DNA of 64,000 nt. It comes from Streptomyces sp. Je 1-332. Lineage in GTDB: Bacteria; Actinomycetota; Actinomycetes; Streptomycetales; Streptomycetaceae. The position numbers and the translations under genes were made by a program. The stretch's first letter is position 1, and the number at the start of each line of letters is the position of its first letter. Below, piece after piece: positions 8,650-17,100 of this stretch. The DNA lies in contig NZ_CP160402.1 in the NCBI RefSeq assembly GCF_040730185.1, positions 6,510,001-6,574,000 of the forward strand, given 5' to 3'. Below the pieces are notes generated by a model that was given only the letters and a program-made list of their open reading frames with translations, was not told the DNA's origin and searched no databases.

Positions 8650-9852
8650 TCAAGCGAGGCGTGGGGTTCTGGGTTCGTAGAAGGTGCCGTCGCGGAGCAT
8701 TGCAAACAGCACGTTGATCCGTTGTCGGGCGAGGCGGAGGAGCGCTTGGGTGTGGGTTTTTCCTCTGGCCCGGCATTTGTCGTAATAGGTGCGGGAGGCA
8801 GGATCGTGCAGGGCAGCGAACGCGGACAGGAACATCGCGCGTTTGAGCTGCCGGTTGCCGCCCCGTGGGGCGTGTTCGCCGTGGATCGAGGTCCCGGAGG
8901 ACTTGGTGGTGGGGGCGAGGCCGGCGTAGGAGGCGAGGTGGGCGGCGGTGGGGAAGCTGGTGCCGTCGCCGACGGTGACCAGCAGTGCGGCGGCGGTCCT
9001 GACGCCGACGCCGGGCAGCGACGTCAGGACCTTGGAAAGAGGGTGGTCCTCCAGCAGGGCTGCGATCTGGGATTCTGCCGCCCGTCGTTGCTCGTGAACG
9101 GCGCCGAGCGAGCGGGCCAGCGAGGGGATCACGATGTCCAGGGTGCCGGTGCCCGGGACCACGACGGTCTGCTCGTCGAGTGCATCGAAGACGTCGTCGG
9201 TCAGCCGTTTTGCCATGCGCGGGGCTTTGGGCCGGACCACCTCAACCAGCCTGCGGCGTCCGGCTCTTCGCAGCGCGGCTGGGGATCCGTAGCGTTCCAG
9301 CAGCCAGGTGACCGCCGGGTGATCCAGACGCGGGCCCAGGACCCGTTCCAGGGACGGGTGGAACTGGGTGAGCAGGCCCCGGATCCGGTTGGATGTGCGG
9401 GTGGCCTCGGCCGCCAGGTCCTGGTCGAAGCCGACGAGGACGGTGAGCTCGGCGGTGATCTCGTCGGTCAGCTGAAGCGAGCGAAGGGTGTGCGGCATGG
9501 TGCGGGCGGCGTCCGCGATGACGGCCGCGTCGCGGGCATCGGTCTTTGCCTCGCCCGGGTAGAGGTCAGCGATCCGTCGCATCGAAAGGCCCGGCAGGTA
9601 GGCGACCTGGCAGCCCGTGTCGCGGGCCACTGTCAGCGGCAGAGCGCCGATCGAGGCCGGCTGGTCCACGACGACCAGGACGGTGCCGAACTTCTCGCGG
9701 AGCTTGTCGAAGACCTGCCGCAGCTTCGGTTCGGTGTTGGGCAGTTGCTTGTCGAAGACTTTCTTGCCGGCCGGGGTGAGTCCGTGTCCGTGGTGAGCGC
9801 TCTTCCCCACGTCCAGGCCCAGGAAGACACCTATCTCGTCGTACTCGTTCAA
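8650..9852 (-). CDS. IS110-family transposase/recombinase
   Basis: A 400-residue DEDD recombinase of normal length. The N-terminal RuvC-like domain opens with FLGLDVGK (catalytic Asp14) and includes VVVDQPAS and the TDARDA segment. The C-terminal Tnp domain has the PGVG helix-hairpin and KSSGTSIHG, which contains the serine region used by the IS110/IS621 recombinases. TTG 9852 is chosen because GGGAGG lies 5 nt upstream and the residues upstream of it look non-coding. No frameshift or stop is seen, so the enzyme may be active. IS110 enzymes form no target duplication and use an element-encoded bridge RNA. Confidence 0.93.
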   Translation of the reverse strand: MNEYDEIGVFLGLDVGKSAHHGHGLTPAGKKVFDKQLPNTEPKLRQVFDKLREKFGTVLVVVDQPASIGALPLTVARDTGCQVAYLPGLSMRRIADLYPGEAKTDARDAAVIADAARTMPHTLRSLQLTDEITAELTVLVGFDQDLAAEATRTSNRIRGLLTQFHPSLERVLGPRLDHPAVTWLLERYGSPAALRRAGRRRLVEVVRPKAPRMAKRLTDDVFDALDEQTVVVPGTGTLDIVIPSLARSLGAVHEQRRAAESQIAALLEDHPLSKVLTSLPGVGVRTAAALLVTVGDGTSFPTAAHLASYAGLAPTTKSSGTSIHGEHAPRGGNRQLKRAMFLSAFAALHDPASRTYYDKCRARGKTHTQALLRLARQRINVLFAMLRDGTFYEPRTPRLA

Positions 9853-10117
9853 ACCGTCCTCCCGAACGGACGTTGTGCGTGCTGGCCTGGGCGTTGGCGT
9901 CGTGCGCGCATCCACGTTATGCAGACCTGCCGCCTGCGAAGGACCGGGCATTGCGCTCGGCCGGGCGGTAGTCGGACCTCTCATCAGCGTCTCCAACGGC
10001 GCCTCTCGGGCCCGGTGGCACCACCCCCCAGGTCATCGCTTCGACAGGGGGGACCAGCCATGCCGGGCCCGGAGGCCAGCGGCCCTCTTGCAGGACCGCG
10101 GAAAACATAACGGGGGG
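9853..10117 (-). ncRNA. Candidate IS110 bridge (guide) RNA region
   Basis: In the IS110 group the non-coding end upstream of the recombinase encodes a bridge RNA whose loops pair with target and donor DNA. This interval occupies that place and has no supported gene. On the minus strand it contains GGTCCCCCCTG (10047-10057 region) and, 17 nt later, CTGGGGGGTGG (10021-10031 region). Their C-run and G-run can face each other across an internal loop. Both are complementary in type to the G-rich flanks at the insertion site, as expected of target guides. RNA limits are unknown; this is inference from family architecture. Confidence 0.35.
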
Positions 10118-10136
10118 CTTGGGGGGGGCTTGGGGC

Positions 10137-10163
10137 GGGGGCGACGCGCCCCGCGTCGTCCCC
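10137..10163 (+). terminator. Strong hairpin, probably the displaced rsgA terminator
   Basis: GGGGGCGACGC pairs with GCGTCGTCCCC (11 bp with one G-T) around a 5-nt loop. It now lies over 1.5 kb from rsgA, but would fall a few tens of bases after its stop if the IS110 element were removed. Confidence 0.55.
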
Positions 10164-10271
10164 CACCCCCCGGCCGCACCCCCCACCAGTCCTCTCCGGC
10201 CCGCCCGTCCGTCCTGCCTGCGCCGCAGCTGCTCGGCTCGCCGGTGGGAGGCGCCGCCGCGCCAGTCGCTG

Positions 10272-10333
10272 CCAGCCCCAGCCAGCTGCCTGGGGCTGGG
10301 AAGGGGGCGGGGGCGGGGATCGCCCCCGCCCCC
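10272..10333. terminator. Two consecutive perfect hairpins before the Ada-like gene
   Basis: CCAGCCCCAG and CTGGGGCTGG (10272-10299) form a 10-bp stem. GGGGGCGGGGGCG and CGCCCCCGCCCCC (10303-10333) form a perfect 13-bp stem with a GGGAT loop. They fill the non-coding stretch 10164-10439, where I see no gene. They may back up the rsgA terminator or insulate the next gene. Confidence 0.45.
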
Positions 10334-10439
10334 GTCGTCGTGTCGGTTCCTGGGTGGGCTTCGGGGCCCAGGGGTGGATCGCAACGTGGTGTCCGAAAGC
10401 CGCCAGCCGGTGTGGGCTCGGCGTCGCACACTGGGGAGT

Positions 10440-11801
10440 GTGATCGATGAAGAGAACAGGTACGAGGCCGTTCGCAGTCGGGACGCTCGCTTCGACGGGG
10501 AGTTCTTCTTCGCCGTCGAGACCACCGGCATCTACTGCCGGCCCAGCTGCCCCGCCGTCACCCCGAAGCGGCAGAACGTCCGCTACTACACCACCGCGGC
10601 CGCCGCCCAGGGCTCCGGGTTCCGGGCCTGCCGACGCTGCCGCCCGGACGCCGTGCCGGGGTCCGCGGAGTGGAACGTACGCGCGGACGTCGTAGGGCGC
10701 GCCATGCGCATGATCGGGGACGGCGTCGTCGACCGCGAGGGCGTCCCCGGACTCGCCGTCCGCCTCGGCTACAGCGCCCGGCAGGTCCAGCGGCAGCTCA
10801 CCGCCGAGCTGGGGGCCGGCCCCGTCGCCCTCGCGCGGGCCCAACGGGCGCACACCGCCCGGGTGTTGCTGCAGACCACCGCCCTGCCGATCACGGAGAT
10901 CGCGTTCGCCGCGGGGTTCGCCAGCGTGCGCCAGTTCAACGACACGATCCGGGCGGTCTACGCCCTGACTCCCACCGCCCTGCGCGCCGCCGCGCCACGT
11001 GGCCGGGGCGCGGGTGCGGGACGGGCCACCCCGGCCGCCGGGATTCCGCTGCGGCTCGCCTACCGAGGGGCCTACCAGGCAGACGCCGTCTTCGACCTGC
11101 TCTCCGAAGAGGCCGTGACGGGAATCGAGCAGGTCAGCGGTGAGCGGGGCGGGCGGACGTACCGGCGTACGCTGCGGCTGCCGTACGGCACCGGGATCGT
11201 GGCCGTCGAGGAGAGCGAGCACGGGGTCGGCGGGTGGCTGGACGCCAGGCTCCACCTGACCGACCTCCGTGACCTCACGACCGCCGTGCAGCGGCTGCGG
11301 CGGCTCTTCGACCTCGACGCGGATCCGTACGCCGTGGACGAGCGGCTCGGCGCGGACGCGGGGCTTGCTCCGCTGGTCGCGGCCCGGCCCGGCCTCCGGT
11401 CGCCCGGGGCCGCGGATCCGGAGGAGTTCGCGGTGCGGGCCCTCGTGGGGCGTGCGGAGGCTTCGCTCTTGGTGGAGCGGTACGGGAAGGCGCTGGACGC
11501 GCCGTGTGGATCCCTCACCCATGTCTTCCCCGAGCCCGGCGCGCTCGCCGGGGAGCCGGGGCCCTTGGGGGAGCTGGCTGCCGCGCTGGCCGACGGGCGC
11601 GTTCGGCTCGACGCGGGGGCGGATCGGGAGGACGCGGAGGCCGGCCTCGCGGCCTTGGAAGGGGTGGACATGGGGGTCGTGGCGGCTGTTCGGATGCGGG
11701 CGCTGGGGGATCCGGATGTGGGTTTGCCCGGGGTGGCGGTGTCCGAGGGGTGGCGGCCGTGGCGGTCCTATGGCGTGCGGCATCTGCTGGTGGCGGGGTG
11801 A
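10440..11801 (+). CDS. Ada-like methylphosphotriester sensor/AraC regulator fused to a degenerate AlkA domain
   Basis: A 453-residue protein. Residues 1-80 form the Ada zinc domain with Cys33, Cys37, Cys64 and Cys67 (YCRPSC...CRRC); Cys33 is the expected methyl acceptor. Residues about 85-180 are an AraC helix-turn-helix. The rest aligns with AlkA (LRLAYRGAYQADAVFDLL, then LTHVFPEP), but the helix-hairpin-helix reads LEGVDMGVVAAV in place of LPGIG-x-WTA. About 15 residues that normally carry the catalytic Asp are missing between LGDPDVGLPG and GWRPWRSYG. A repair function for the glycosylase part is therefore doubtful; a damage-responsive regulator is more likely. GTG 10440 fits the Ada N-terminus; GGGGAG lies very close to it, so the start is moderately certain. 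Confidence 0.85.
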   Translation: MIDEENRYEAVRSRDARFDGEFFFAVETTGIYCRPSCPAVTPKRQNVRYYTTAAAAQGSGFRACRRCRPDAVPGSAEWNVRADVVGRAMRMIGDGVVDREGVPGLAVRLGYSARQVQRQLTAELGAGPVALARAQRAHTARVLLQTTALPITEIAFAAGFASVRQFNDTIRAVYALTPTALRAAAPRGRGAGAGRATPAAGIPLRLAYRGAYQADAVFDLLSEEAVTGIEQVSGERGGRTYRRTLRLPYGTGIVAVEESEHGVGGWLDARLHLTDLRDLTTAVQRLRRLFDLDADPYAVDERLGADAGLAPLVAARPGLRSPGAADPEEFAVRALVGRAEASLLVERYGKALDAPCGSLTHVFPEPGALAGEPGPLGELAAALADGRVRLDAGADREDAEAGLAALEGVDMGVVAAVRMRALGDPDVGLPGVAVSEGWRPWRSYGVRHLLVAG

Positions 11802-11810
11802 GGAATTTGG

Positions 11811-11952
11811 CCCCCACCCCGCCCCTTTCCGGAAACCGTGCCGGATGGATTCCAGCCTGTCCGGCGTTTGAGGACGAACTCGGCGGAGCCGGTGACAGAC
11901 GGCAGCCAGGGCTCCCGCGCCAGCGGGTTTTCGGGAAGGGGCGGGGTGGGGG
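11811..11952. repeat. Dispersed inverted-repeat element, copy 1, between convergent genes
   Basis: The ends are near-perfect inverted repeats: CCCCCACCCCGCCCCTTTCC at the left and GGGAAGGGGCGGGGTGGGGG at the right. The core (CCGGCGTTTGAGGACGAAC, then CGGCGGAGCCGGTGA) recurs at 28510-28719. It fills the gap between two genes that point at each other and probably serves both as terminator. It is non-coding and resembles a REP/MITE-like streptomycete repeat. Confidence 0.75.
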
Positions 11953-11957
11953 ACCAG

Positions 11958-12326
11958 TTACTGCTCAAGCCCCCAGCTATGGATCCTCCGAGGATGGATC
12001 CGGATCAGCTCCTCGCTGAAGTGAGGGCCCAACTCATGCGGGCCCGCGAGGAGTTCCGCGTCCCCCCGGATGTCGACGCCCCGCACCTTCCACGGCCGCT
12101 CACTCACGATGTCGTCGACGACCAGTGACACCTTGGGATTCTGCTGGAGGTTCCGCCACTTCTTGGTGGTGCCCAGCGCATACCCGCCGATCAGGATCGT
12201 CCCGTCGTCCTGCGGGAAGAACCCGACGGGATTCGCCTGCGGCTGCCCCGTCGCGTCGACGCTGGCCATCCGGCCCAGACGTTGGGACTTGAGGTATGCC
12301 CGCTCGGCCTCGCTGAATTCCGTCAT
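11958..12326 (-). CDS. PPOX-class F420-dependent oxidoreductase (Rv2061-like)
   Basis: A 122-residue split-barrel flavin/F420 protein. The N-terminus LKSQRLGRMASVDATGQPQ, then NPVGFFPQDDGTILIGGY and the KKWRNLQQNPKVSLVVDD segment, are the normal strand order and basic cofactor-binding residues of the PPOX F420 family. GVDIRGDAELL forms the last barrel strand. It is slightly shorter than the usual 130-140 residues but complete. The family reduces small electron-poor molecules with F420H2; the natural substrate is unknown. Copy 1 of the inverted-repeat element follows its stop codon by 5 bp. Confidence 0.87.
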   Translation of the reverse strand: MTEFSEAERAYLKSQRLGRMASVDATGQPQANPVGFFPQDDGTILIGGYALGTTKKWRNLQQNPKVSLVVDDIVSERPWKVRGVDIRGDAELLAGPHELGPHFSEELIRIHPRRIHSWGLEQ

Positions 12327-12402
12327 GGAGCGAGCCTAGGCCGCAGGCGGGCCCGAGTGAGGCGCCTCCTTGCTCGGGACGAGCGGGACAGGGACCGGAG
12401 GC

Positions 12403-12885
12403 TCACCCCCAGATCACAGCCCCCAGCCACGCCCCCGCGATGAGCAGGCACGCGAACAGCTCGGTCAGCACGCTCCAGCCGCCCGCCCGCATGGCCGTCC
12501 GCGTGGCGGTCACCGCCTCCCCGTGGCCTCCGAGCCGCAGCCGTTCCCCCAGGTAGATCCCCCCGATGAAACCCGGCAGCGACCCGATCACCGGCACCAC
12601 ACAGAAGCCGACAAGGGCCCCGGCCCCCGCATACACAGCCGTCCGGCGCGTGGCGCCGCTCTGCCGGAAGCGCCGTGGCGGCAGCAGCCACCGGATGCCC
12701 TGCGCCACGAGGAGCACCACGGAAGCGCCGACGAGGACCCACCAGGCGACCGGGTCCGGGTCCTTCAGGGCCCACCACAGAACCGCGGCCCACACCAGCC
12801 ACGGCCCCGGCACGCCGGGTACGAGCACCCCGCCGATCCCGAGCAGCAGCACCACTCCGACCAGCAGGAGTTCCCAGGCTCCCAT
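12403..12885 (-). CDS. DUF456 family membrane protein
   Basis: A 160-residue protein with about four membrane segments: residues about 5-40 (LLLVGVVLLLGIGGVLVPGVPG), 47-65, 84-112 (AGALVGFCVVPVIGSLPGFIGG) and 137-158. The glycine-rich repeats VPGVPG and GSLPGFIGG, one in each half, are characteristic of DUF456, whose two halves are internally related. Function is unknown. A 76-bp gap separates its end from the preceding F420 gene on the same strand. Confidence 0.85.
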   Translation of the reverse strand: MGAWELLLVGVVLLLGIGGVLVPGVPGPWLVWAAVLWWALKDPDPVAWWVLVGASVVLLVAQGIRWLLPPRRFRQSGATRRTAVYAGAGALVGFCVVPVIGSLPGFIGGIYLGERLRLGGHGEAVTATRTAMRAGGWSVLTELFACLLIAGAWLGAVIWG

Positions 12886-12965
12886 CTGTCAAGCGTGCCG
12901 GAAACGGGGCAAAACCGCAGGTCGCACGAGTTCCCGCAAGCCTCCTGAGCAGGCTCGGCGGGGCC

Positions 12966-13949
12966 TCAGCGCGCCACCCAGCCCCGCTCGTACGCATGCC
13001 AGCCCAGCTGCAGCCGTGTTGTCACGCCCGTCAGCTCCATCAGGCGCTTGACCCTGCGCTGCACCGTCCGAAGGCCGAGGTCCAGCTGTTTGGCCACGCT
13101 CGCGTCCGTCAGGCCCGCGAGCAGCAGCGACAGGATCTCCAGGTCAGCGCCGTCGGGACCGTCGGGGGCGTCCTCGGTCACCGCGTGGCCGCCCTCGCCG
13201 AGCCGCAGCGGCAGCGCGTCCCGCCACACCGCCTCGAAGAGCCCCGTCAGGGATTCGAGCAGGCCGCTCGCGTGTACGACGAGCGCGGCCGGCTCCGCCC
13301 TGCGCGAGGTCAGCGGCACCATCGCGAGCGAGCCGTCGGCGATCACCAGCTTCGTCGGGACGCGGTCCACGACCCGCACCTGTTCGTCGCGGCCGATCGC
13401 CGCCGACAGCTCCAGAAGACCGGTGGGGAGCGCGAGGACGGACCGCTCGACCACCACGCGGTAGGTGACGCCGCGGCCCGCCGCCTGCTCCTCCGCGTCG
13501 TTCTCCACGCCGGTCACCGCCACCGGGTTGCCGGTCACCAGCGCGCACACCTCGTGGCTCGCGCCCAGCTGCAGCTGCAGGAAGCGCTGTGAGACCGCGC
13601 CCGCGCCGGTGACCACCTCGACCAGGTCGTGCACCGCGGGCTCGGCGGCCTGCGCGCGGTACTCCTCGGCCAGGAGCTTCGCCGCGAGTTCCGCCTTCTC
13701 CAGCTCGTGCCGCTGCTGGGTCAGGAGCGCGCCGAGCGCCACACCGGGCGGGGCCGCCACCCACCGGCCCGCCTTGCCGGAGGCCTGGGCGGCCAGGCCG
13801 TGCAGTTCGAGGCGGCGCAGGGCGCTCACCGTGTCCGGCTCGCCCAGCGAGAGCCGCCGCGCGAGATCGGGCACGTCGGCGGCGCCCACCGCCACCAGCG
13901 CGCGATACGCCGATTCGTGCAGCTCGTCCAGACCTATCGCAGCCAGCAT
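12966..13949 (-). CDS. TrmB/LuxR-type helix-turn-helix regulator
   Basis: A 327-residue streptomycete regulator. The N-terminus (about 1-75) is a winged helix of the TrmB type (ESAYRALVAVGAADVPDLARRL). A PLD-like sensor or dimerisation segment follows (about 100-250), and the C-terminus is a LuxR helix-turn-helix (LEILSLLLAGLTDASVAKQL, then GLRTVQRRVKRLM). Such proteins are abundant in Streptomyces, often next to secreted proteases. It is divergent from the 1250-residue subtilase at 14185 with 235 bp between, so control of that gene is possible but unproven. Confidence 0.85.
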   Translation of the reverse strand: MLAAIGLDELHESAYRALVAVGAADVPDLARRLSLGEPDTVSALRRLELHGLAAQASGKAGRWVAAPPGVALGALLTQQRHELEKAELAAKLLAEEYRAQAAEPAVHDLVEVVTGAGAVSQRFLQLQLGASHEVCALVTGNPVAVTGVENDAEEQAAGRGVTYRVVVERSVLALPTGLLELSAAIGRDEQVRVVDRVPTKLVIADGSLAMVPLTSRRAEPAALVVHASGLLESLTGLFEAVWRDALPLRLGEGGHAVTEDAPDGPDGADLEILSLLLAGLTDASVAKQLDLGLRTVQRRVKRLMELTGVTTRLQLGWHAYERGWVAR

Positions 13950-14184
13950 GCGGCGACGCCCCTCCCCACGGATCCGTTACGACGGCGCCCTGGCGGAAAA
14001 CAGCCACGGCGTAAACCCGCCCCGGGACATCATCCCCGTACCCCCCGGCTCTCTGCCAAGGTGACGCCACCGCAGCACCAACGGCAGCCGCGGTAAAAGC
14101 CTTTGGTCCGATTTCGGCTGTGATTCCGCATGCCCCGCACCGGCATGTCCGTCAACCGCGTGCCCATCAACCCTGGGGAGAGCG

Positions 14185-17100
14185 ATGCGCCCGATATCGC
14201 GCACGGCCTTGGGAGCGGCGTCCGCCGTCGTCCTCGCCGTCACCGCGACCGTCCCGTCCGTGGCAGAGCCGCGTACGGCGGCGGACACGCGCCCGCTGGT
14301 CGGCGGCGCCCCGCAGGGGGAGGGGAGCTCCGTCGTCACCCTCGTCACCGGCGACCGTATCCTCGTATCGACCGACGGCAAGAAGCGGGCGGGCGCGAGC
14401 GCGCTGCCCGGCGCCGACGGCGCGGTGCCCCTCGTCCAGACCAGACAGTCGGGCAAGGACCTGTACGTCTACCCCGAGGGCGCCGTCCACGCGATCGCCG
14501 CCGGCAAGGTCGACGAGGAACTCTTCAACGTCACCGGCCTCGTCCGGCAGGGTTACGACGACGCGCACGCCAAGAACCTCCCGCTGATCGCCGTGTACGA
14601 CGACTCCGTCGACGTCACGCGCTCGGTGCCCGCCACTCCGCGCGGCGCCGAGCGCGACCTCGTCCTCGAACCTGTCGACGGTGTCGCGCTGAAGGCCGAC
14701 AAGAAGAAGGCCGCGGACTTCTGGGCGGATATCACCTCACCCAAGTCCCGTGCCGCATCCAACCTGAAGAAGCTCTGGCTCGACTCCAAGGTCCAGGCCA
14801 CCCTCGACCGGTCGACGAAGCAGGTGCACGCCCCCGAGGCCTGGGCCGCGGGCTACGACGGCAAGGGCACCAAGGTCGCCGTGCTCGACACCGGCGCCGA
14901 CGCCGAGCACCCCGACCTCAAGGGCCGGATCGGCGCCGCCAAGAACTTCACCGACTCCCCGGACGGCGAGGACCGCCAGGGCCACGGCACCCACACCACC
15001 TCCACCGTCGGCGGCACCGGCGCGGCGAGCGGCGGCAAGAAGAAGGGCGTCGCACCCGGCACCGAGCTGCTGCACGGCAAGGTGCTCAACGACAGTGGCT
15101 CCGGGGCCACTTCGTGGATCATCGCGGGCATGCAGTGGGCCGTCGACGAGAAGGCCGATGTCGTCTCCATGAGCCTCGGCAACCCGGCGCGGACCGACTG
15201 CACCGACCCGATGAGCACGGCCACGGAGGAGCTCGCGCAGTCGAGCGAGGACACCCTCTTCGTCCTGGCCGCGGGCAACACTGGACCGAGCCTCAACTCC
15301 GTGTCCTCGCCCGGCTGCGCGCCGAGCGTCCTGACCGTCGGCGCCGTGGACCGCGACGACTCGACGGCCTCGTTCTCCAGCCGTGGACCCGCCTACGGCT
15401 CGCACACCCTCAAGCCGGAGATCGCCGCACCCGGCGTCGACATCTCCGCCGCCGCGGCGGGCGGCAGAGGCGTCTACGCCTACCAGTCCATGAGCGGTAC
15501 GTCGATGGCGACCCCGCACGTCGCGGGCGCCGCCGCCCTGGTCAGGCAGCGCCACCCGGACTGGAACGCCCAGCAGATCAAGTCGGCCCTCGTCTCGTCG
15601 GCGGACAGCGCCATCCCCGGTGACGTGACCGAGACGGGTGGTGGCCGCCTCGACGTGAAGGCCGCCATCGACCAGAAGGTGCTCGGCTCGCCCGCCGTGC
15701 AGGGCGGCAGCTTCGGATGGCCCCAGGACAACTCGGACCGGACGACGGTCGACGTCCCGTACACCAACACCACGGGCAAGTCAGTGGAGTTGAAGCTGGC
15801 CGTGCAGGGTGTCACCGGCAACGACGGCTCGGCCGTGCGGTCGGACATCGCCGGGCTCGGCGCGCGCTCCGTCAAGGTCCCCGCCGGGGCCACGGTCAAG
15901 GTCCCGCTGAAGCTGGACCCCGACGCGCACCTCAAGAAGGCCCAGTACGGGGACGTGACCGGACGCGTCCTGGCGAAGGCAGGCGGGGGCGTCGCGGTCT
16001 CCACGCCCTTCTCCCTGTACGTGCAACCGCAGACGGTCAGCCTCCGCGTGAAGCTGGTCGACCGCGCCGGCAAGCCCGCCGACGGGCCGTCGTCCGTCGA
16101 CCTCATCGGCACGGACGACGCCACCGGTGAGCGCCGCTTCAACGAGGGCGCCAACGACCAGACGTACCAAGTCCGCCCGGGCACCTACTTCCTGACCGGA
16201 TTCATCGCTACGCCGGCTTCCGACGGCGGCACCTTGACCGACTCGCTCACGCACATCGCCCGGCCCCAGGTCGAGGTGAAGAAGGACATGACCCTCACCC
16301 TCGACGCCCGCCAGGCACATCGCCTCACGATCAAGACGGACAAGAAGTCCGAGGTGCGCGGCGCCACCCTCGGGTTCGCCCGCAGCTGGGGCACCGACAA
16401 CTGGCTGCACGCGGGCACCGCGGCAGGACCGCGTTCCATCCGCGGCTTCTACCAGTCCGTCGAGGGCAAGGCGACCGACGGCACCTTCGAGTCGAGCACC
16501 TACTGGCGTGCGGCGGCGCCCCTGCTCTCCGAACTCGCCGTGGTGGGCGGCACATCGCTGCACCCCACGCCCGCGTCCACCGGATCGGCCAACCTCGACG
16601 GCACGGGCAAGGCGGCTCTCGTGGACGCCGGGTCCGGCACTCCCGCGGAGCTGGAAGCCGCAGGGGTGAAGGGCAGGATCGCCCTGGTCAAGGTCCCGGA
16701 CGGCGGCGGCGCGAACGCCGTGGCGACGAACGCGAAGGCGGCAGGCGCGCTCGCGGTCGTCGCCCACCGCACGGCACCAGGCCGCTGGTACCCCTCGGTC
16801 GGCCTGAGCGGATCCCCGCTGCCGGTACTCGGCATCCCGACGACCGAGGCGACCGCGCTGCTCACCGAACTGGCGCAGGGCAGCGTCGAGTTGAAGTGGA
16901 AGGCAACGGCGAAGAGCCCCTACGTCTACAACCTCGCCTTCCCCGAGACCGGCCAGGTCCGCGACGACCGCACCTACCGGGTGCGGGACAAGGACCTCGC
17001 GGCGAACGAGGCGACGTACCGCGCGATGGGCACGGCCACGGACTATGTGGACCTCCCGTCCGCCGTCCGTCCCTCGGGTCTCGAGGTGTACTTCGCCGAC

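Larger units (their letters stand above)
8621..10117 (-). mobile_element. IS110-family insertion sequence (about 1.5 kb)
   Basis: The element holds one intact DEDD transposase gene and a non-coding end of about 265 bp upstream of it, the layout of the IS110 (not IS1111) group. Limits are inferred: the 14-mer GGGCTTGGGGGGGG occurs at both sides (8618-8631 and 10115-10128), so the boundaries probably lie within or next to these copies. Subterminal sequences TATGTCTTTCGTC (8639) and, inverted, TATGTTTTCCGCG (10097-10109) are partly alike. Removing this interval places a strong hairpin at 10137 just after the rsgA stop, which supports a recent insertion. Confidence 0.75.
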
